From Ypsolopha sequella (taxonomy: Eukaryota; Arthropoda; Insecta; Lepidoptera; Ypsolophidae): 64,000 nt of DNA. The first letter of the stretch is position 1; each line of letters starts with the position of its first letter. A program made the translations under genes and the position numbers. Shown here piece after piece: positions 42,333-54,633 of this stretch. The notes below the pieces were generated by a model. It was not told where the DNA came from, searched no databases, and worked only from the letters and a program-made list of their open reading frames with translations. The stretch lies in the NCBI GenBank assembly GCA_934047225.1, contig OW203987.1:5235501-5299500 (forward strand), in the 5' to 3' direction.

Positions 42333-44644
42333 TAGACAAGAGCAAAGGTGGACCTGTAGAGCTTTCCCGGATAGTACTTAGCGGAAACTAAGCTGCGAGC
42401 TGAGACAAAAAGCTCTAGAAAGTTCACAATTTACATTTTGCAGAAGATGCATTTCGCGGAACGTAATCGCGGGTTTACTTTACATTTTCTTGAGAACATA
42501 ATTTATTCCTTGGTGGGAAAGAAAGTCCGTTAAACAGCTTTTGTAAGGAAACGTTTATAGAATTGTTCATTTTTATAATTTAAGCCTGCGAGCCAGGGGG
42601 GCGTCACCGGCTCCGAATTAGTCCAAATATACATATTGTAGCGTTATTTTTAAAAAAAAAAATATTTATTATTTTCCGCCACTACATACTAACGAACGTA
42701 ATTTCGAATTAAATTTGGACTGCCACCAGGCAAGCCTGGTGACAGCCAAAAAAAGAGGTAAACCTGGATGAATAAACCGTATAATTTAAATAACAAAACA
42801 CAAAAATAACAAAACCGAAGTAAGAAAAATATGGTACAAAAGAACAATAATATCAGAGGAGTATCGGTACAAAGGAAATTCTTAGATCAGAAAAATTATT
42901 ATGCCAAATTCCACTTATTTAGGATTTTAATTTCCTTTTAGCTTGAACGACGCATTTATTCATAAAATAATGGACTTTAAATTTAGTTGTCGACACTAGT
43001 TTATAGGAACCTTTAAACTAAGATTTCACGGAAGTTTTGATAACTCTTGATCCGAAAGAAAAACGTAATAATAAGGTGTTACGAGCAATCGTTATCTAGC
43101 TTTACACTAAGGAATAAAAATAATCGATGCTGAATATTAAGCTACAGATATTAAAAACCTGGTAAGGGTCTCTTCGTGGCTTTGGGAGTTTCCGGTGTTC
43201 CCGGGAGCAGTCGATGAAGCTTGGCGATTTCAATTTTAGTATCGGAAGCTTTAGCTCACCAGGGACGTGGTCCTTACATCAGGCCTCAATAGGTACAACC
43301 GTACGAGATGGCGGATGGGATAATCAAACTGGGGAGACCCAGAAACCCTTTAAAAATAATCCCGAAGGGTCGCTGTAAAGAAATAAAACAACAGCGTCAA
43401 GACATGCTTATGAAACGAGGGAAAGGAAATTAACGTATTGGAAACGGGACAAGAAGGATTTTCAGAGAATGAAACCAAAATTACACAAAACTTACCGGGA
43501 AATGCAGGAAAACTGGCTTACACAATGTTCAGGGCAATTGCGCTCTGTTTCTATATTTTAAATATTAAATTTGTTATTTTGTAAAAGAGATTTGCTTCCT
43601 CTGTCACGATCTTCTCTGATATGAGAAAAATAACAAAAAAATCTGACAAGAATATTCTAACTATTTGAATTCGAAAATTCAGAAAAGCAGCCAACGATAA
43701 AGAAAGACTAAAAATATATAAAAAGGTTGAATACTTGTAGCGAATGCTACAATATGTATAATAAAATTTTGTGCAATGTTATATAAATTTAGCGTGTCTG
43801 TATAGAAAAAAAAAGTTAAACTAGGCCCAGGGGTGATCATGACGCCCATGATCCGCCCTGGATCCGCCGTTGTGGCTGGGGCCTACCTCGGACAGCGGAT
43901 TAGCCCCGCAATCTAACGGGGTAACGCCACCAGCCTGCTGGGGACCCTCCCCTGCGGCAGCGATTTAAACAATATTTTTTTTTTATTTAGTCTATTTTTA
44001 ATTTTATTTTCTTTGTAGTTTGTGTTTATTTTAAGTATTATTTATAATTTAGTTTTATTTATGTTATTTAAATTTCTGGTTAATAAAAATAAACATTTAG
44101 TAGCTTGCTGCCCAATATATCATAGCATCTAAACAATTTTCTTTACAACAAAAATTAGGGTATGAAATTAATTAAATACAAAAACTAAAAACAAAATTTA
44201 AAATCAAAATATATTTCGGGGGCCACTTACATTATTACAGTATTTACATTATTAATAATAATAAGTTATGATTATTATTATTATTACGCCGGTCCCTTTT
44301 TAAAGTGTATTTAATATTTTGTTATTTGTGTATAATAAAAAATATTTATAAAAGAAGGCTTTAAAGGTCAATATAAATTTATTTGAATACAAAATCATGC
44401 AACTCAAAAACTTATGGTACTTGAAAGTATCTACTTAAGTATATGAAAATATTGTCTAATGTAATTTCGCTAAAACTTTCACTAGAAAGGTTTAAAAAAT
44501 ACTATAATTACATCGTGCTCTAAGACCATCAGGCTGCGAGTTGATTCTTTGGGTTCACATGCCACTACAAGCCACAAGTAAAAGCGATTTACTACTAAAA
44601 TACCATTTATTCGGTGCTGGCACAAATTTGTACAAAAAGCTTTT
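42333..44644. other. Long unassigned stretch
   Basis: A short hairpin TGCCACCAGGC-AA-GCCTGGTGACA at 42721-42744. GC-richer patches at 43150-43380 and 43810-43965 (CCGCCCTGGATCCGCCGTTG, followed by T-rich sequence) may be LINE 3' ends. The rest is AT-rich with no coding signal. Confidence 0.4.
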
Positions 44645-45196
44645 TTTTAGGGTTCCATAGTATCTAAAAGGTACAAAAGGAACCTTTATGGTCAGACTCC
44701 GTTGTCCGTCCGTCCGTCCGTCCGTCCGTATGTCACAGCCTCATAACTTTAGCACCGTTAAAAGACTTGAAATTTGACACAAAAAGCATTCATTTGCCCA
44801 CGTAACACTGTAAAAATAAATTTGAAAAATTTGGATCTAATCAAAATATTTCCAAAACAAAAGAGAGAAAAATAAAAAATATTATCCTAAAATAAAATAT
44901 GGTTATCAAATTGTAGGTATTAAAAAGCTTATTGTAAAAATATATAGTTTGGCTTTATTTACTTGCATCTTTATCGAGAAATTCTCGAAAAACCACACAA
45001 AAAATGTGTGTATCCTCCCTTATCTCCAAAACTGGTGGACCGAAAAATATGAAAAAAATCACCATATTTGTTAACGTAAAGATTACATAAAAAATATAGC
45101 CGTTGAGAAATTACCTAATCAAATTTTAAAATTTTCATCTACGACACAGAACCCTATGTACGCGAGTCTGACTCGCACTTGATCGGTTTTTTTTTA
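44645..45196 (-). repeat. AAGTGCGAGTC-type dispersed repeat, copy e (inverted)
   Basis: Starts TTTTTTTAGGGTTCCATAGT and ends GCGAGTCTGACTCGCACTTG, ATCGG. Contains five GTCC units at 44707-44728. Corresponds to 29465-30165 in reverse. Confidence 0.75.
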
Positions 45197-46181
45197 AATT
45201 GAATTATTGAAAATCTTATGTTATAAAATAGTCTAATCAGTTTGGTATCCGATAGTTTTTAGGGCACGGAACCCTAAAAACTAAGACAATGGCCGGTTGC
45301 ACGCACATCAATGTTATCAAGTTCTTTTTGTCCCCCATTCTTCAGCTTTTATCTACCCGTCTTTTCATTATCTTTCACCTGTAACTTGGGCCATACACAG
45401 ATACACACAAAGGTCGTTGCATCATGATAACATCGTCGACTTGAAATTTGACATTATACATAGAAAATAACATCATATTGAGACATAAGGTCAGAACGTG
45501 GGCTCATCACCTTCAAATGGAATTTCTGATTCTCATGTCAAGCGAGGAGTCGTTGCGCTACTTAAATCAGTAATTTCAAAGTCAAATAGAACTTTCAAAT
45601 ATCGTCTAAAACTTCAAAAAAAAATACGCAATATAGTTCGAACCTTTATCTAGGTCTTCCACGCATGTGTTACACGATCAGATAAACTTTGCTCGATAGA
45701 AATAATTTAAGAACACAGCATGTAATAAGACCTTTCAAATCATGCCATTTTCATAATTTCACTCTTTTATTAACGAAACATATCTGGTAATATTGCTCTT
45801 TAAGTTTTCTAGGACGACCACGTAAGTAAATAATAAACATATCCCTTATTTTTAAACAATTTAAAAACCGATAAAAACAACGAAAAAGTACAAAAGTGTG
45901 GTTATTTTCTTTACTCCTTACACGTAAAGAAAAATACAGAGAGTCACTCTTCTGGGATAAGAGCGCCTTAATTGCCGGAGGAAGTTGTACCATCCGCAAA
46001 GAAACTTGTCAGGCAAAATCTGACTATCTATTGTGAATAGCCATTCAATTATACACTTTTTCCAAGTTCAACAAAACGTACATTATAAAAATGAGAAAAA
46101 TGGGAAAGGGAATGAATGAATGAATAATATACACTTGATTGGACACATTGCCGTTCGGCAATTTGAAAAAAGACCGCTGCT
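45197..46181. other. Unassigned DNA
   Basis: GGGCACGGAACCCTAAAAAC at 45262 is a fragment of the same repeat family. Frames at 45751-45999 and 46045-46284 lack domains. Confidence 0.4.
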
Positions 46182-46211
46182 TGTACACTGACGTCGTCGA
46201 AAAAGAAAAAA

Positions 46212-46491
46212 AACTGGCCAAGTGCGAGTCGGACTCGCGCACGAAGGGTTCCGTACCATTATCTATAAAAAAGGCAAAAGACATGCCTGTTGTATGGGAG
46301 CCCCCTTAAATATTTATTTTATTTTGTTTTTTAGTATTTGTTGTTATAGCTGCAACAGAAATACATCATCTGTGAAATTTTCAACTGTCTAACTATCACG
46401 GTTCATGAGATACAGCCTGGTGACAGACGGACAGCGGAGTCTTAGTAATAGGGTCCCGTTGATTACAATTTGGGTACGGAACCCTAAAAAA
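46212..46491 (+). repeat. AAGTGCGAGTC-type dispersed repeat, copy f, flanked by direct repeats
   Basis: The best-formed copy: AACTGGCCAAGTGCGAGTCG to GGTACGGAACCCTAAAAA, 280 bp. TGTACACTGACGTCGTCGAA plus AAA occurs on both sides, at 46182-46204 and 46501-46523. Confidence 0.8.
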
Positions 46492-46523
46492 GCCGCCGCG
46501 TGTACACTGACGTCGTCGAAAAA

Positions 46524-46664
46524 AAAAAACATTTATCGAAAATTCGTCAAATAACAAAATAGCGAGCGTTCAGAAACTGACGACGCTGCCGTTTGCATAC
46601 GGTGGAATTTTACTATTTGCCTGCGACATACACACGAAATAAAACAGAATACAAAGGGAGTTAT
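46524..46664. other. Short spacer
   Basis: Nothing recognised. Confidence 0.4.
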
Positions 46665-47083
46665 TTAAGGCGATATAAAAAAAAAGTTTTTTTTTTCGAA
46701 TCAATTTACTTCAATATAACGTCACGCATTTAATTTCTGGGTAAATGTTTATTGAGTATTTGATTAAGATTCTCACTGAAGGAAAACGCGACTGGATGAA
46801 ATTTTCTCGATAGAATTTAATTCCGAAAAGACCTCTAAATTGTTTTATTTTTTCCTGTAATTCTGAAATCCTAACTAATTTCATTGTGAAATTGCATTCA
46901 AAATGTGGATATTATGTATTTGTAAAGTCTCCTTGAAAATCTTTTTGACAAAATAGCTTAGTACATTTTATATTAATAAAAAACCGACTTTTTGCTATTT
47001 TTCCACGAATCCGTCCCACTCGCACTGAGGTTTTTTTCGCGTATGGAGTAACAGGGACGTTAAACTTTTACGTATCGCCTTTA
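46665..47083. mobile_element. TTAAGGCGATACG MITE, copy 2 (inverted)
   Basis: Inverse of 19818-20224: GATTAAGATTCTCACTGAAG, then GACAAAATAGCTTAGTACAT and ACTTTTACGTATCGCCTTTA. The last bases CCTTTA differ from CCTTAA. Confidence 0.88.
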
Positions 47084-47523
47084 GCAGTTTTAGCTTTAGT
47101 AAGGAACAAAGTAAACGAATTTCTACGAAAACACAGGATTTCTTCGAAATATTGGTTTCTACGAAAATTCAGAAAAATTAAAAAAACTGATTTATAAACT
47201 TTCGGTAACTCAGAGTAAATACGAGTCATCGACCTATATGTACAGTGGAGACCACATCAAGCTATACACTTGCAGTACTTTATTATTTTATATATACAGA
47301 GATTCTATAACGATAAGTTTGTCTATCTATGGTTTGGATACCTATAAAATACCACAGAACATTAAAATACCAACCAAACCCAAAGCACATGTCGAATCAA
47401 AAGTACATTAAAAGTATATCAATAGTACCATATAAACCATCAGGTAAACATCTATAGGTCAATTTTTCACCCATGTCTGGCCATTTTCCCTGATAGTAGA
47501 AAAAGAAAAGGGAGATTATGTTT
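47084..47523. other. Spacer with a partial CAGTGGAGACC MITE at 47241-47280
   Basis: TACAGTGGAGACCACATCAA and ACACTTGCAGTACTT match the terminal region of the MITEs at 50044-50270. Confidence 0.5.
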
Positions 47524-47645
47524 ATTTTGCGAAATCCATCGCTATGAATACTCTAAATATTATTAGAGTGCAAGGCCCGGGGAATTTTTTAAAATTCTTG
47601 TCTTTGGATTTGTTTCTGATTGATATTTTCTAGTTTGTAATGCAC
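47524..47645. repeat. Partial, rearranged copy of the repeat at 32588-32760
   Basis: CGAAATCCATCGCTATGAAT is the inverse of 32735-32755, and CTTGTCTTTGGATTTGTTTC then GATATTTTCTAGTTTGTAAT matches 32672-32720 directly. The tRNA-like head is reduced to CCCGGGGAATTTTTT. Confidence 0.7.
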
Positions 47646-47722
47646 TCTAATAATATTTTCAATGCAGTTGCTCGTAAAGTTTTCTTTATTGTGTAACAAA
47701 ATTATGCGGAAACCGACTCTTT

Positions 47723-47779
47723 ATTTCACGCGCGAAATAAAACAGTACTGAAATCCTTTACTTCACGCGTGAAGTAAAG
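47723..47779. repeat. Two adjacent palindromes with ACGCG centres
   Basis: 47756-47779 is a perfect 24-bp palindrome (CTTTACTTCACG, then its inverse CGTGAAGTAAAG). Just upstream, TTATTTCACGCGCGAAATAA has 7-bp inverted arms around a CG-rich centre. Confidence 0.9.
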
Positions 47780-48160
47780 TAATTTCTTAAAGTTTTTGAC
47801 TCTGTGGTGCATGGTGCAAGTCATAAAATTTAAAAAATTACAAAGATGCAAGGAGGTTTTGCTGTCCAAAAAAAAACAATTATTTATAAGTATGCGCGCT
47901 CTAGCAATAATTGAATGATGATAAACACCATAACACATAAGATTCTTGATTATCTCATTTAAAAATACGTGTTTTGTTTCCGCAAACAAAAATATTTTTC
48001 ACATTATTGGCTGTATGTATACTGTACCTTTGCCTCAAGAAAGAAAAAACTGTATAAAACGCGCGCTCTGCAAAGAAAGCACGCCATTTTGTTGTAAATA
48101 GGCTTTGGTGAAATAATTTTTTTTATTGTATTTCCTCGCAAAATGCATTGAAAAATGTTG
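47780..48160. other. Unassigned AT-rich DNA
   Basis: Nothing recognised. Confidence 0.4.
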
Positions 48161-48281
48161 TAAGATACTTGAGCGTAAAAGGTTTATATCCGAATGCGTG
48201 CCAATGAAAACACTCGCTGCGCTCGTGTTTTCAATTTGGCACTTATTCGTATAAAACCTTACTTTCCGCACGTGTATCTTA
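48161..48281. repeat. Long foldback with ACTCGCTGCGCTCGTG apex
   Basis: TAAGATACTTGAGCGTAAAA at the left and CGCACGTGTATCTTA at the right. The arms include AAGGTTTATATCCGAATGCG / CGTATAAAACCTT and ACACTCGC / CTCGTGTTTT. Layout is like 23991 and 50364. Confidence 0.8.
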
Positions 48282-48834
48282 AATAGCTATTAAAGAAAAT
48301 GGAGTTTTGTAATAATTATTTTCTTGTATTTTCTTGTGGTTCCGCTCTGTATTATAAATTAGTAGCAGCTTCAAAATAATTGGATTTTCTACACATGTTT
48401 ATGTGCATTTAGAATAATAATAAAAAAAAAGGAAAATGACTACAATATCGTAAAAATCTCTTTTACAGAACATATAGCTATGGACATTGGACGTCGGAAT
48501 GACAGGCTACCTAGTACCTATAGGTAGTTCTTGCCGCGTCATAGCTGCTGAAATCGTTTACAAATAGGGAGTTTGAACTGCTGGCGACCGTACAATATTT
48601 TTGGGTGATATAATGACTTTTTATGATTTCGTTAGAATCTAAAGAATTGAACGTAAACGATAATACTTAAAAGGGTGTAACATCTTTATTGCAACAATTA
48701 ACTTAAATAACATTAAAATAAAAATAAAAAGGACTAAAATAAATACATCTGAACTAAACTAAAAATATCCTTAAAAATAAACTAAAACACCTTAAAAAAA
48801 AGCTATATTATATATAAAAAAACTTCAAACTCAA
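48282..48834. other. Unassigned AT-rich DNA
   Basis: No element recognised. Confidence 0.4.
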
Positions 48835-49080
48835 ACTCAATTTATTGATAAATAAAAGTATTTACACGTCAATAGTAATTTACATTAATAGTCACACTAA
48901 ATCTTATATTATGTTATGATTATATATATGGTATAGGTTAGTTTTACAGTAAAAATATTTTACTTAATATTAAAATATTTTTATGAATAACATTCGTTAG
49001 GTAATCGTCCAAATCGCTGCTCTGCGGCAAGGTGCCTAGTATGCTGGCGACATTCCCACGCTGGATCGCTAAAATATATA
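48835..49080 (-). repeat. LINE 3'-end fragment (antisense)
   Basis: AAACTCAAACTCAATTTATT resembles the inverse of a LINE tail. Reading right to left near 49070-48995, a short frame gives IQRGNVASILGTLPQSSDLD, a phrase I associate with repeat-derived open frames in Lepidoptera. The rest is decayed. Confidence 0.5.
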
Positions 49081-50043
49081 ACTTAAAATATAACTTCCTG
49101 GGAGATATGTAAGTATATTATTATGTAGGCACGTATTCACGTTATTTAAACACAATACAAACTTTTAACCTGAATGATCTTTAGTTTCCTAGATCTAAAA
49201 CAAAACACAAACCAATATTACTTGGCCTATCGCTCCTCCTACCTCTGTTTAGAACTCGACGTAGGTTGCAGATCCAGTAAATCTCTAGAGCTCTTGTCTA
49301 ATTGGTGGGGAAGCCGTGAGAATTGAACCTGCAAACCCGTTATTCCATGGCGTATGAAGGAGTTACAGACACTTGACATCGTATGACATTTTGACAAATC
49401 TTTGTGATTTGTGATTTTATGGCGGTCATTCAAATTGTTTTGTAGAAGAAAATGTCTTCCTTCGTAAATAATGTACTCATAGATCGTGTCTTAACAACGC
49501 ATTCAGGATGCTGGTGGGGCTGTCTCAATTCCCATAGTAATTTCTAAAACGATTTTTTTCTTCAGAGTATATACCCCATTTTAGAACATAGTTTTCATTA
49601 TTTTCGTATAAAAATTAACCATTATTTTTTATGATTTTTTTAAAGAATTGTCTGATATGACGTCACTTGAGAATTTTAGACATTATACTGATTGTGATGT
49701 GTTGTTGCTTATTAAAAAAGTGAAGCAAATTATTATAAATTTATCTTGATAGCAAAGGACACATTTCTAAACAGCCATTTCTCAAGTGACGTCACACGAA
49801 GGCAAATGGTAGTTTCAGCTTATTCGTAAAAATATTCATCATCATAAGGTTTTTAGACCACAAGTTCGAAAATTCGGCTTATTAAACCTAAATCTGGAAA
49901 TGATTTTCGAATTAACACACCTTAACATAATTTACTCTAAGCGAATGCTGAACAAATAAATTTGGTAGTAGTTTATTTTAATTAGAATTACTCTTAATTT
50001 CAAGATCTTCTAAGAAGACTGATCAGCTCACTTGAGATTACTT
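49081..50043. other. Mosaic spacer with a TGACGTCA inverted pair and a repeat fragment
   Basis: ATGACGTCACTTGAGAA near 49657 and TTCTCAAGTGACGTCAC near 49779 form inverted arms about 105 bp apart. 49849-49946 matches 29222-29304. Confidence 0.55.
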
Positions 50044-50159
50044 GTGCAGTGGAGACCGCATCAAGTAAGACACATTGGACTTTGTACCTATCTTATATTC
50101 TTCTCTGTAGGGGCTAATGTCGAACTGCAAGTGTATAGCTTGATGAGGTCTCCACTGTA
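50044..50159. mobile_element. CAGTGGAGACC MITE, first of a tandem pair
   Basis: Ends TGCAGTGGAGACCGCATCAA and TTGATGAGGTCTCCACTGTA. 116 bp, TA-containing flanks as in Tc1/mariner-type MITEs. Confidence 0.8.
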
Positions 50160-50164
50160 CTTGA

Positions 50165-50270
50165 TACAGTGGATATCACATCAAGGACTTTGTACCTATC
50201 TTATATTATTCACAACAAGGGCTAATGTAGTACTGCAAGTGTATTAAGTCTTCTTGTGATCTCCACTGTA
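50165..50270. mobile_element. CAGTGGAGACC MITE, second of a tandem pair
   Basis: Ends TACAGTGGATATCACATCAA and CTTGTGATCTCCACTGTA. Shares GGACTTTGTACCTATCTTAT and GGGCTAATGT with the first copy; only five bases separate the two. Confidence 0.8.
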
Positions 50271-50363
50271 CAATGTACATATCTTACTAATTAACAGATC
50301 AATCGACCCCGTCGTATTTTTAAATTTACTTCACTATAAAGACCACAAGGAAACCTAAAACAA

Positions 50364-50754
50364 TAGTAGTTTATGCTACAAGGGCGCAAAGGAATAAACT
50401 ACGAGGACGATTTAAAACACGAGCGTAGCGAGTGTTTTAAACGTAACCGAGTAATTTATTGCTCTTACGCCCGTGTATCATACTACGTTTTTCAATGCAT
50501 AGCGTGAGGAAATAAAACAAATACAATCTTGTGAACTTAAAATTATAATTGGCTTAAAAGGACTGTATCCAGAGCCGTTAAACAGTGGAAAAAAAATATA
50601 ACATTTATGGTACACAGGAAAAGCTGCAGGTTAGCCAACCATTGTCAATAAATTAAAAAAAATAATAATAATAAAGCCCTAGGGCAAAATAATCGACTTT
50701 CTGTTCGGTTTTGATGCATAAAAAGTGGGCCTTTACGAGCACTTGCATTGAAAA
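50364..50754. repeat. Foldback-plus-tail repeat, copy 2
   Basis: Matches 23991-24391 across foldback and tail with roughly one difference per 15-20 bases by eye. The apex AACACGAGCGTAGCGAGTGT is identical. Confidence 0.85.
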
Positions 50755-52169
50755 ATATTTTATAGAACACGGACGGACCAGAACAAAACCACAATCGTGG
50801 GCGTACCTTCAGTGACCGCACTGAAGATTTATGGTATTTTTGCCGGGAAAGCTTTTTGTTTTCGCCACTACGACACCTAGGATTGTGTTTTTTTATCGAT
50901 TGCTGCATACCTGAACTTTAAATATTAAAACTAATAAAAAATACATATTTATCGTAGACTCAGAAAGCAATGATGTGATCGTCGACCGTGTCCTAAGCGG
51001 CTCCTTAGTCATTATCTTGCATGCCCTGCAGTGTCATCTCTAATGATTATTACGATGTCCATTGTAAATTCTGGCATACTTCAAGCCCTCATCTGTGGGA
51101 TTGCTAGAGAAACGCACACAACGCACGCTCTATAACGTTTAGTGAGACAGTGCAAAGCGGGTTGTTCCCCCGCTGACACCTGCCGCCGCGTCAAAGGACA
51201 TGCCGCTGTCTCGACACAAAAGAACCGCCGGCCTCTTGACTGCACCTGACCTGGCTCGGCACTCCCAAAAAGATTGAAAATGTGATAGAGATGGATATAC
51301 GACCAAACGATACTCGATGAAATTTTATCACTTCGGGGGTACTAGCATGCACTTGCTATCGACTCGACATCGAATCGATAAATAAAAATTTAACTATTAT
51401 TTCATTGCAATAAGGGTTATCGTATGAAATTTATCGATTTTATCTATGAAATTTATCTAATCGACGCGTACGTGTTTGCATAGCAAAGTAGGCCTTCTGG
51501 CCCTCGTACCACGATAATCATGTGTACTTGCATTTTTAACGTAAGTCATTTTTCAAAAATTAAGTATAAAAATGTTGAGGAGTGAATGGACCGCTTTGCA
51601 TCTTCTCGCTAAATACAGTATAGTGATTATGATGTCTATTATAAATTCTGGCATACTTCAGGTACTCATCTGTGGGTTTGCTAGAGGAACGCACACAGTA
51701 AAGGCTAGGATTACGCTTCATTTTGCAAGAAACCTTGGGGCTTGATTACCTTTTTGTTTACTGAACAGTTTAAAACAAAGTGCGATTACTTTATTTAGAT
51801 TGCGTTGTTAATTTAAGAGGTAATAACTTAATTAACTTTACTAAGCATTGTTTTGGAACACTGACATGATCAAATTATTGTCCTATTCATTTGGTTAAGA
51901 ATTATTTAAATTTTATCACTGTGTACAAATAACGTAACAACTGTAAATGTTCGTTTGGATAAACACTTTTAAGAACCACTGAACGTGTTTTCATGCGGTT
52001 GCCTAGGTTTTAGAGGGAGTTTTGAAAGGGATAACTTGAAATATACATGCCGTTGTAGTTTTTATCATTATATAGGTATACGTATAAAACCAGGTGGCCC
52101 ACCATGCCTGGGACCGATTGATGGCGGTATATCCATTCACAACAGCCGGGCCGTATATAAAACAGACTG
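50755..52169. other. Mosaic spacer with short internal repeats
   Basis: 51048-51130 and 51617-51697 share AAATTCTGGCATACTTCA, CTCATCTGTGGG and ACGCACACA, a direct pair about 570 bp apart. 51257-51334 repeats parts of 25190 and 30976. No genes. Confidence 0.5.
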
Positions 52170-52345
52170 GTGACGGGCAGCGGCGTCACTGGTGCGAGGG
52201 TTGCGGCACTGCACTCACCAACCCGCCTGCCCAGCGTGTCTGAGTATGGGCATTACTTCTAACAGGACCACCGGGAGTGGCGAAATTTTGGAAAGGCCTA
52301 TGTCCAACAGTGGACGAAAAAACAGTGATGGATGGGTAGGTATAC
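52170..52345 (+). repeat. RTE/SINE-type 3' end
   Basis: TCACCAACCCGCCTGCCCAG, GTGGCGAAATTTTGGAAAGG, CCTATGTCCAACAGTGGACG and GATGGATGG. Same family as 35813-36002. Confidence 0.7.
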
Positions 52346-53734
52346 GTACTTACAGATGTATGATCCCGGGATAACAGCAAAAAAATCCGACAAATCGGGG
52401 TGGCTATTTTGTGTATGTGTTAAAGCGAATATATATGTCGTAATCTTAATGAAGTATAAAGACGGATCGACTTAAATTAATTTAATTCGCGATACGCAAC
52501 ATGTTTCGAATTCCTTCCGAATTCGTTGTCAAGCGAGCGAGGGTCTGTCGTTAGCGGTCGAAGTCCCTGTCTGTCGTAATCTATCCTGCTCAAATCAGAT
52601 GCCGCGCACGCAAAACTTCAGTTATTTTGAAATCGTGGCTCCATTAGGACATACAGAAATAAAGTAGTAAGGCTTTTTTGTAGATAATAATGAGATCTTT
52701 TATTGTGTGAAAGATTTATTTCAAACGCATATTCCGTGTCCGAGCGAAATGAATGTACATAATGAAATTAGGTACCTACAGATATATATTTATTTGAGTA
52801 AAGATATAAAATTTCGATTATATAAAGGCTTAACTCGTCAGAAAAACATGATTAAGTACATATATATTTCCCAGAATTTTCTAGTAGCCAGTTTGGCCTA
52901 CAAATCGAGCTAAATATACGCAATTTTACCCAGTCCACGCTTATTCAAGCCTTAATCGAAACAGAACACTTAAATCCAAAATTCACTCAATAGTTATTGA
53001 GAACTGACAAGAGTGACGAAATCTTGGAAAGGCCTATGTCCAGCAGTGGTCGAACACAGGCTGTTGGATGGATGGATGGATAGATGCTATACCTTCTTAA
53101 CACCACCACAATCTTATCGCATTATATGCGATATATATTATCCATGGTTATATCGATGTTTTATAGAGTAAATTTATACGAGTATATGACTATATGGGCT
53201 TTTAATGTTACATGTATTAAAGATCACTTTGATTTATATTATTCAACGTTGAAAAATATATGAATAAACTTTATACCATAGACTTGATAAGAAATAAATA
53301 CTACACGATCCTAATATTCAATATTTTGAAAGTCGTGAAATTTGAGTAATATCTTAACAAATCCCTAAAATACGTAAACTTAACGGTTTTCTACTAAAAG
53401 TATAGCCGAATGTGCTTTTATTGTTTAAGATAAAATCAAAAAATTAATACGAGTCAAACATCTAAAATGTTATCTAGATTAATAATAACCAAAAATAATG
53501 TTTGAAAACGTCCACAGTCTTGTCAAAATAATATTTCTCCAGAAATGAGTTTTTAATTTAGCGCCCTCGACGAAATCGGCACGATTGTATGGTCCTCGCA
53601 AGTTTCATCCAGCGTGCATATTACAGCGAAATGAAACAGCATGATGTTCGGCCACGCCCACAACTGAGTTGGTCGCGTCAAAGATGTCTGTTCACTTTAT
53701 TCGCCCTATTCTAAGATTTGCCCCAATAAACAAC
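52346..53734. other. AT-rich spacer with an RTE/SINE tail at 52990-53085
   Basis: GAAATCTTGGAAAGGCCTAT, GTCCAGCAGTGG, then GGATGGATGGATGGATAG. 52490-52530 shares CGAATTCG-centred sequence with 15355-15400. Nothing else. Confidence 0.5.
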
Positions 53735-54175
53735 ATTAAGGCGATACGTAAAAGTTTTTGGCGTCCCTGTTACTCCATATGCGAAAAAACCCTCAGTGCG
53801 AGTGTGACTGAATCGTGGAAAAGTAGCAAAAAGTCGGTTATTTATTAATATAAAATGTACTAAGCTATTTTGTCAAAAAGATTTTCAAGGAGACCTTACA
53901 AATACATAATATCCACATTTTGAATGCAATTTAGGAAATTTAATGAAATTAGTTAGGATTTCAGAATTACAGGAAAAAATAAAACAATTTAGTTAGAGGT
54001 CTTTTCCGAATTAAATTCTATCGAGAAAATTTCACCCAATCGCGTTTTCCTTCAGTGAGAATCTTAATCTAATATCTACTCAATAAACATTTACCCAAAA
54101 AAATGAAATACGTAAATGACGTTATAGTGGAGTAAATGGATTCGAAAAAACCCAATTTTTTTGGTATCGCCTTAA
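53735..54175. mobile_element. TTAAGGCGATACG MITE, copy 3
   Basis: Best ends of the family: TTAAGGCGATACGTAAAAGT and GGTATCGCCTTAA. Same interior as copy 1, plus GGCGTCCCTGTTACTCCATA near the left end. Confidence 0.9.
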
Positions 54176-54430
54176 TAAACCGTTTTTCTCCCGACTGCAA
54201 ACAAAGAGGATGGTGGTCTTTTTGCGCTTTGAGATGAGAGAGGAGTAAATAATGTAAATGCATCCTGTTTCATTCAGGTTTGTTTCTCAGAGGGGTCGAC
54301 TGTAAAGAGGAAGCTTTTAATAGCTAAAAGCCCTAAGGAGAAGGAAACTTCTCGCTATTAGCTTGAAATTACTTTAATACACTCATCTTCAAGGAGTTAT
54401 TATTATAATTATTATGCTCTTTGTTATAAG
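54176..54430. other. Spacer
   Basis: AGCTTTTAATAGCTAAAAGC near 54312 is a short palindrome. Nothing else recognised. Confidence 0.4.
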
Positions 54431-54633
54431 CGGCAGCGGTATCTCAGCCAGTTGGACGGCGGTATCTATGCCGGTTGGACGGCGGTATTTTAGCCGGTTG
54501 GACGGCGGTATCTATGCCGGTTGGACGGCGGTATTTTAGCCGGTTGGACGGCGGTATCTATGCCGGTTGGACGGCGGTATCTATGCCGGTTGGACGGCGG
54601 TATTTTAGCCGGTTGGACGGCGGTATCTATGCC
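54431..54633. repeat. 23-bp minisatellite in two alternating forms
   Basis: Eight complete units from 54450, plus a partial first unit. Each is GTTGGACGGCGGTAT with either CTATGCC (form C) or TTTAGCC (form T). The order is C T C T C C T C. Since 23 is not a multiple of 3, a 64-codon frame through it shows a 69-bp protein-level period, which I regard as a by-product. Confidence 0.93.
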
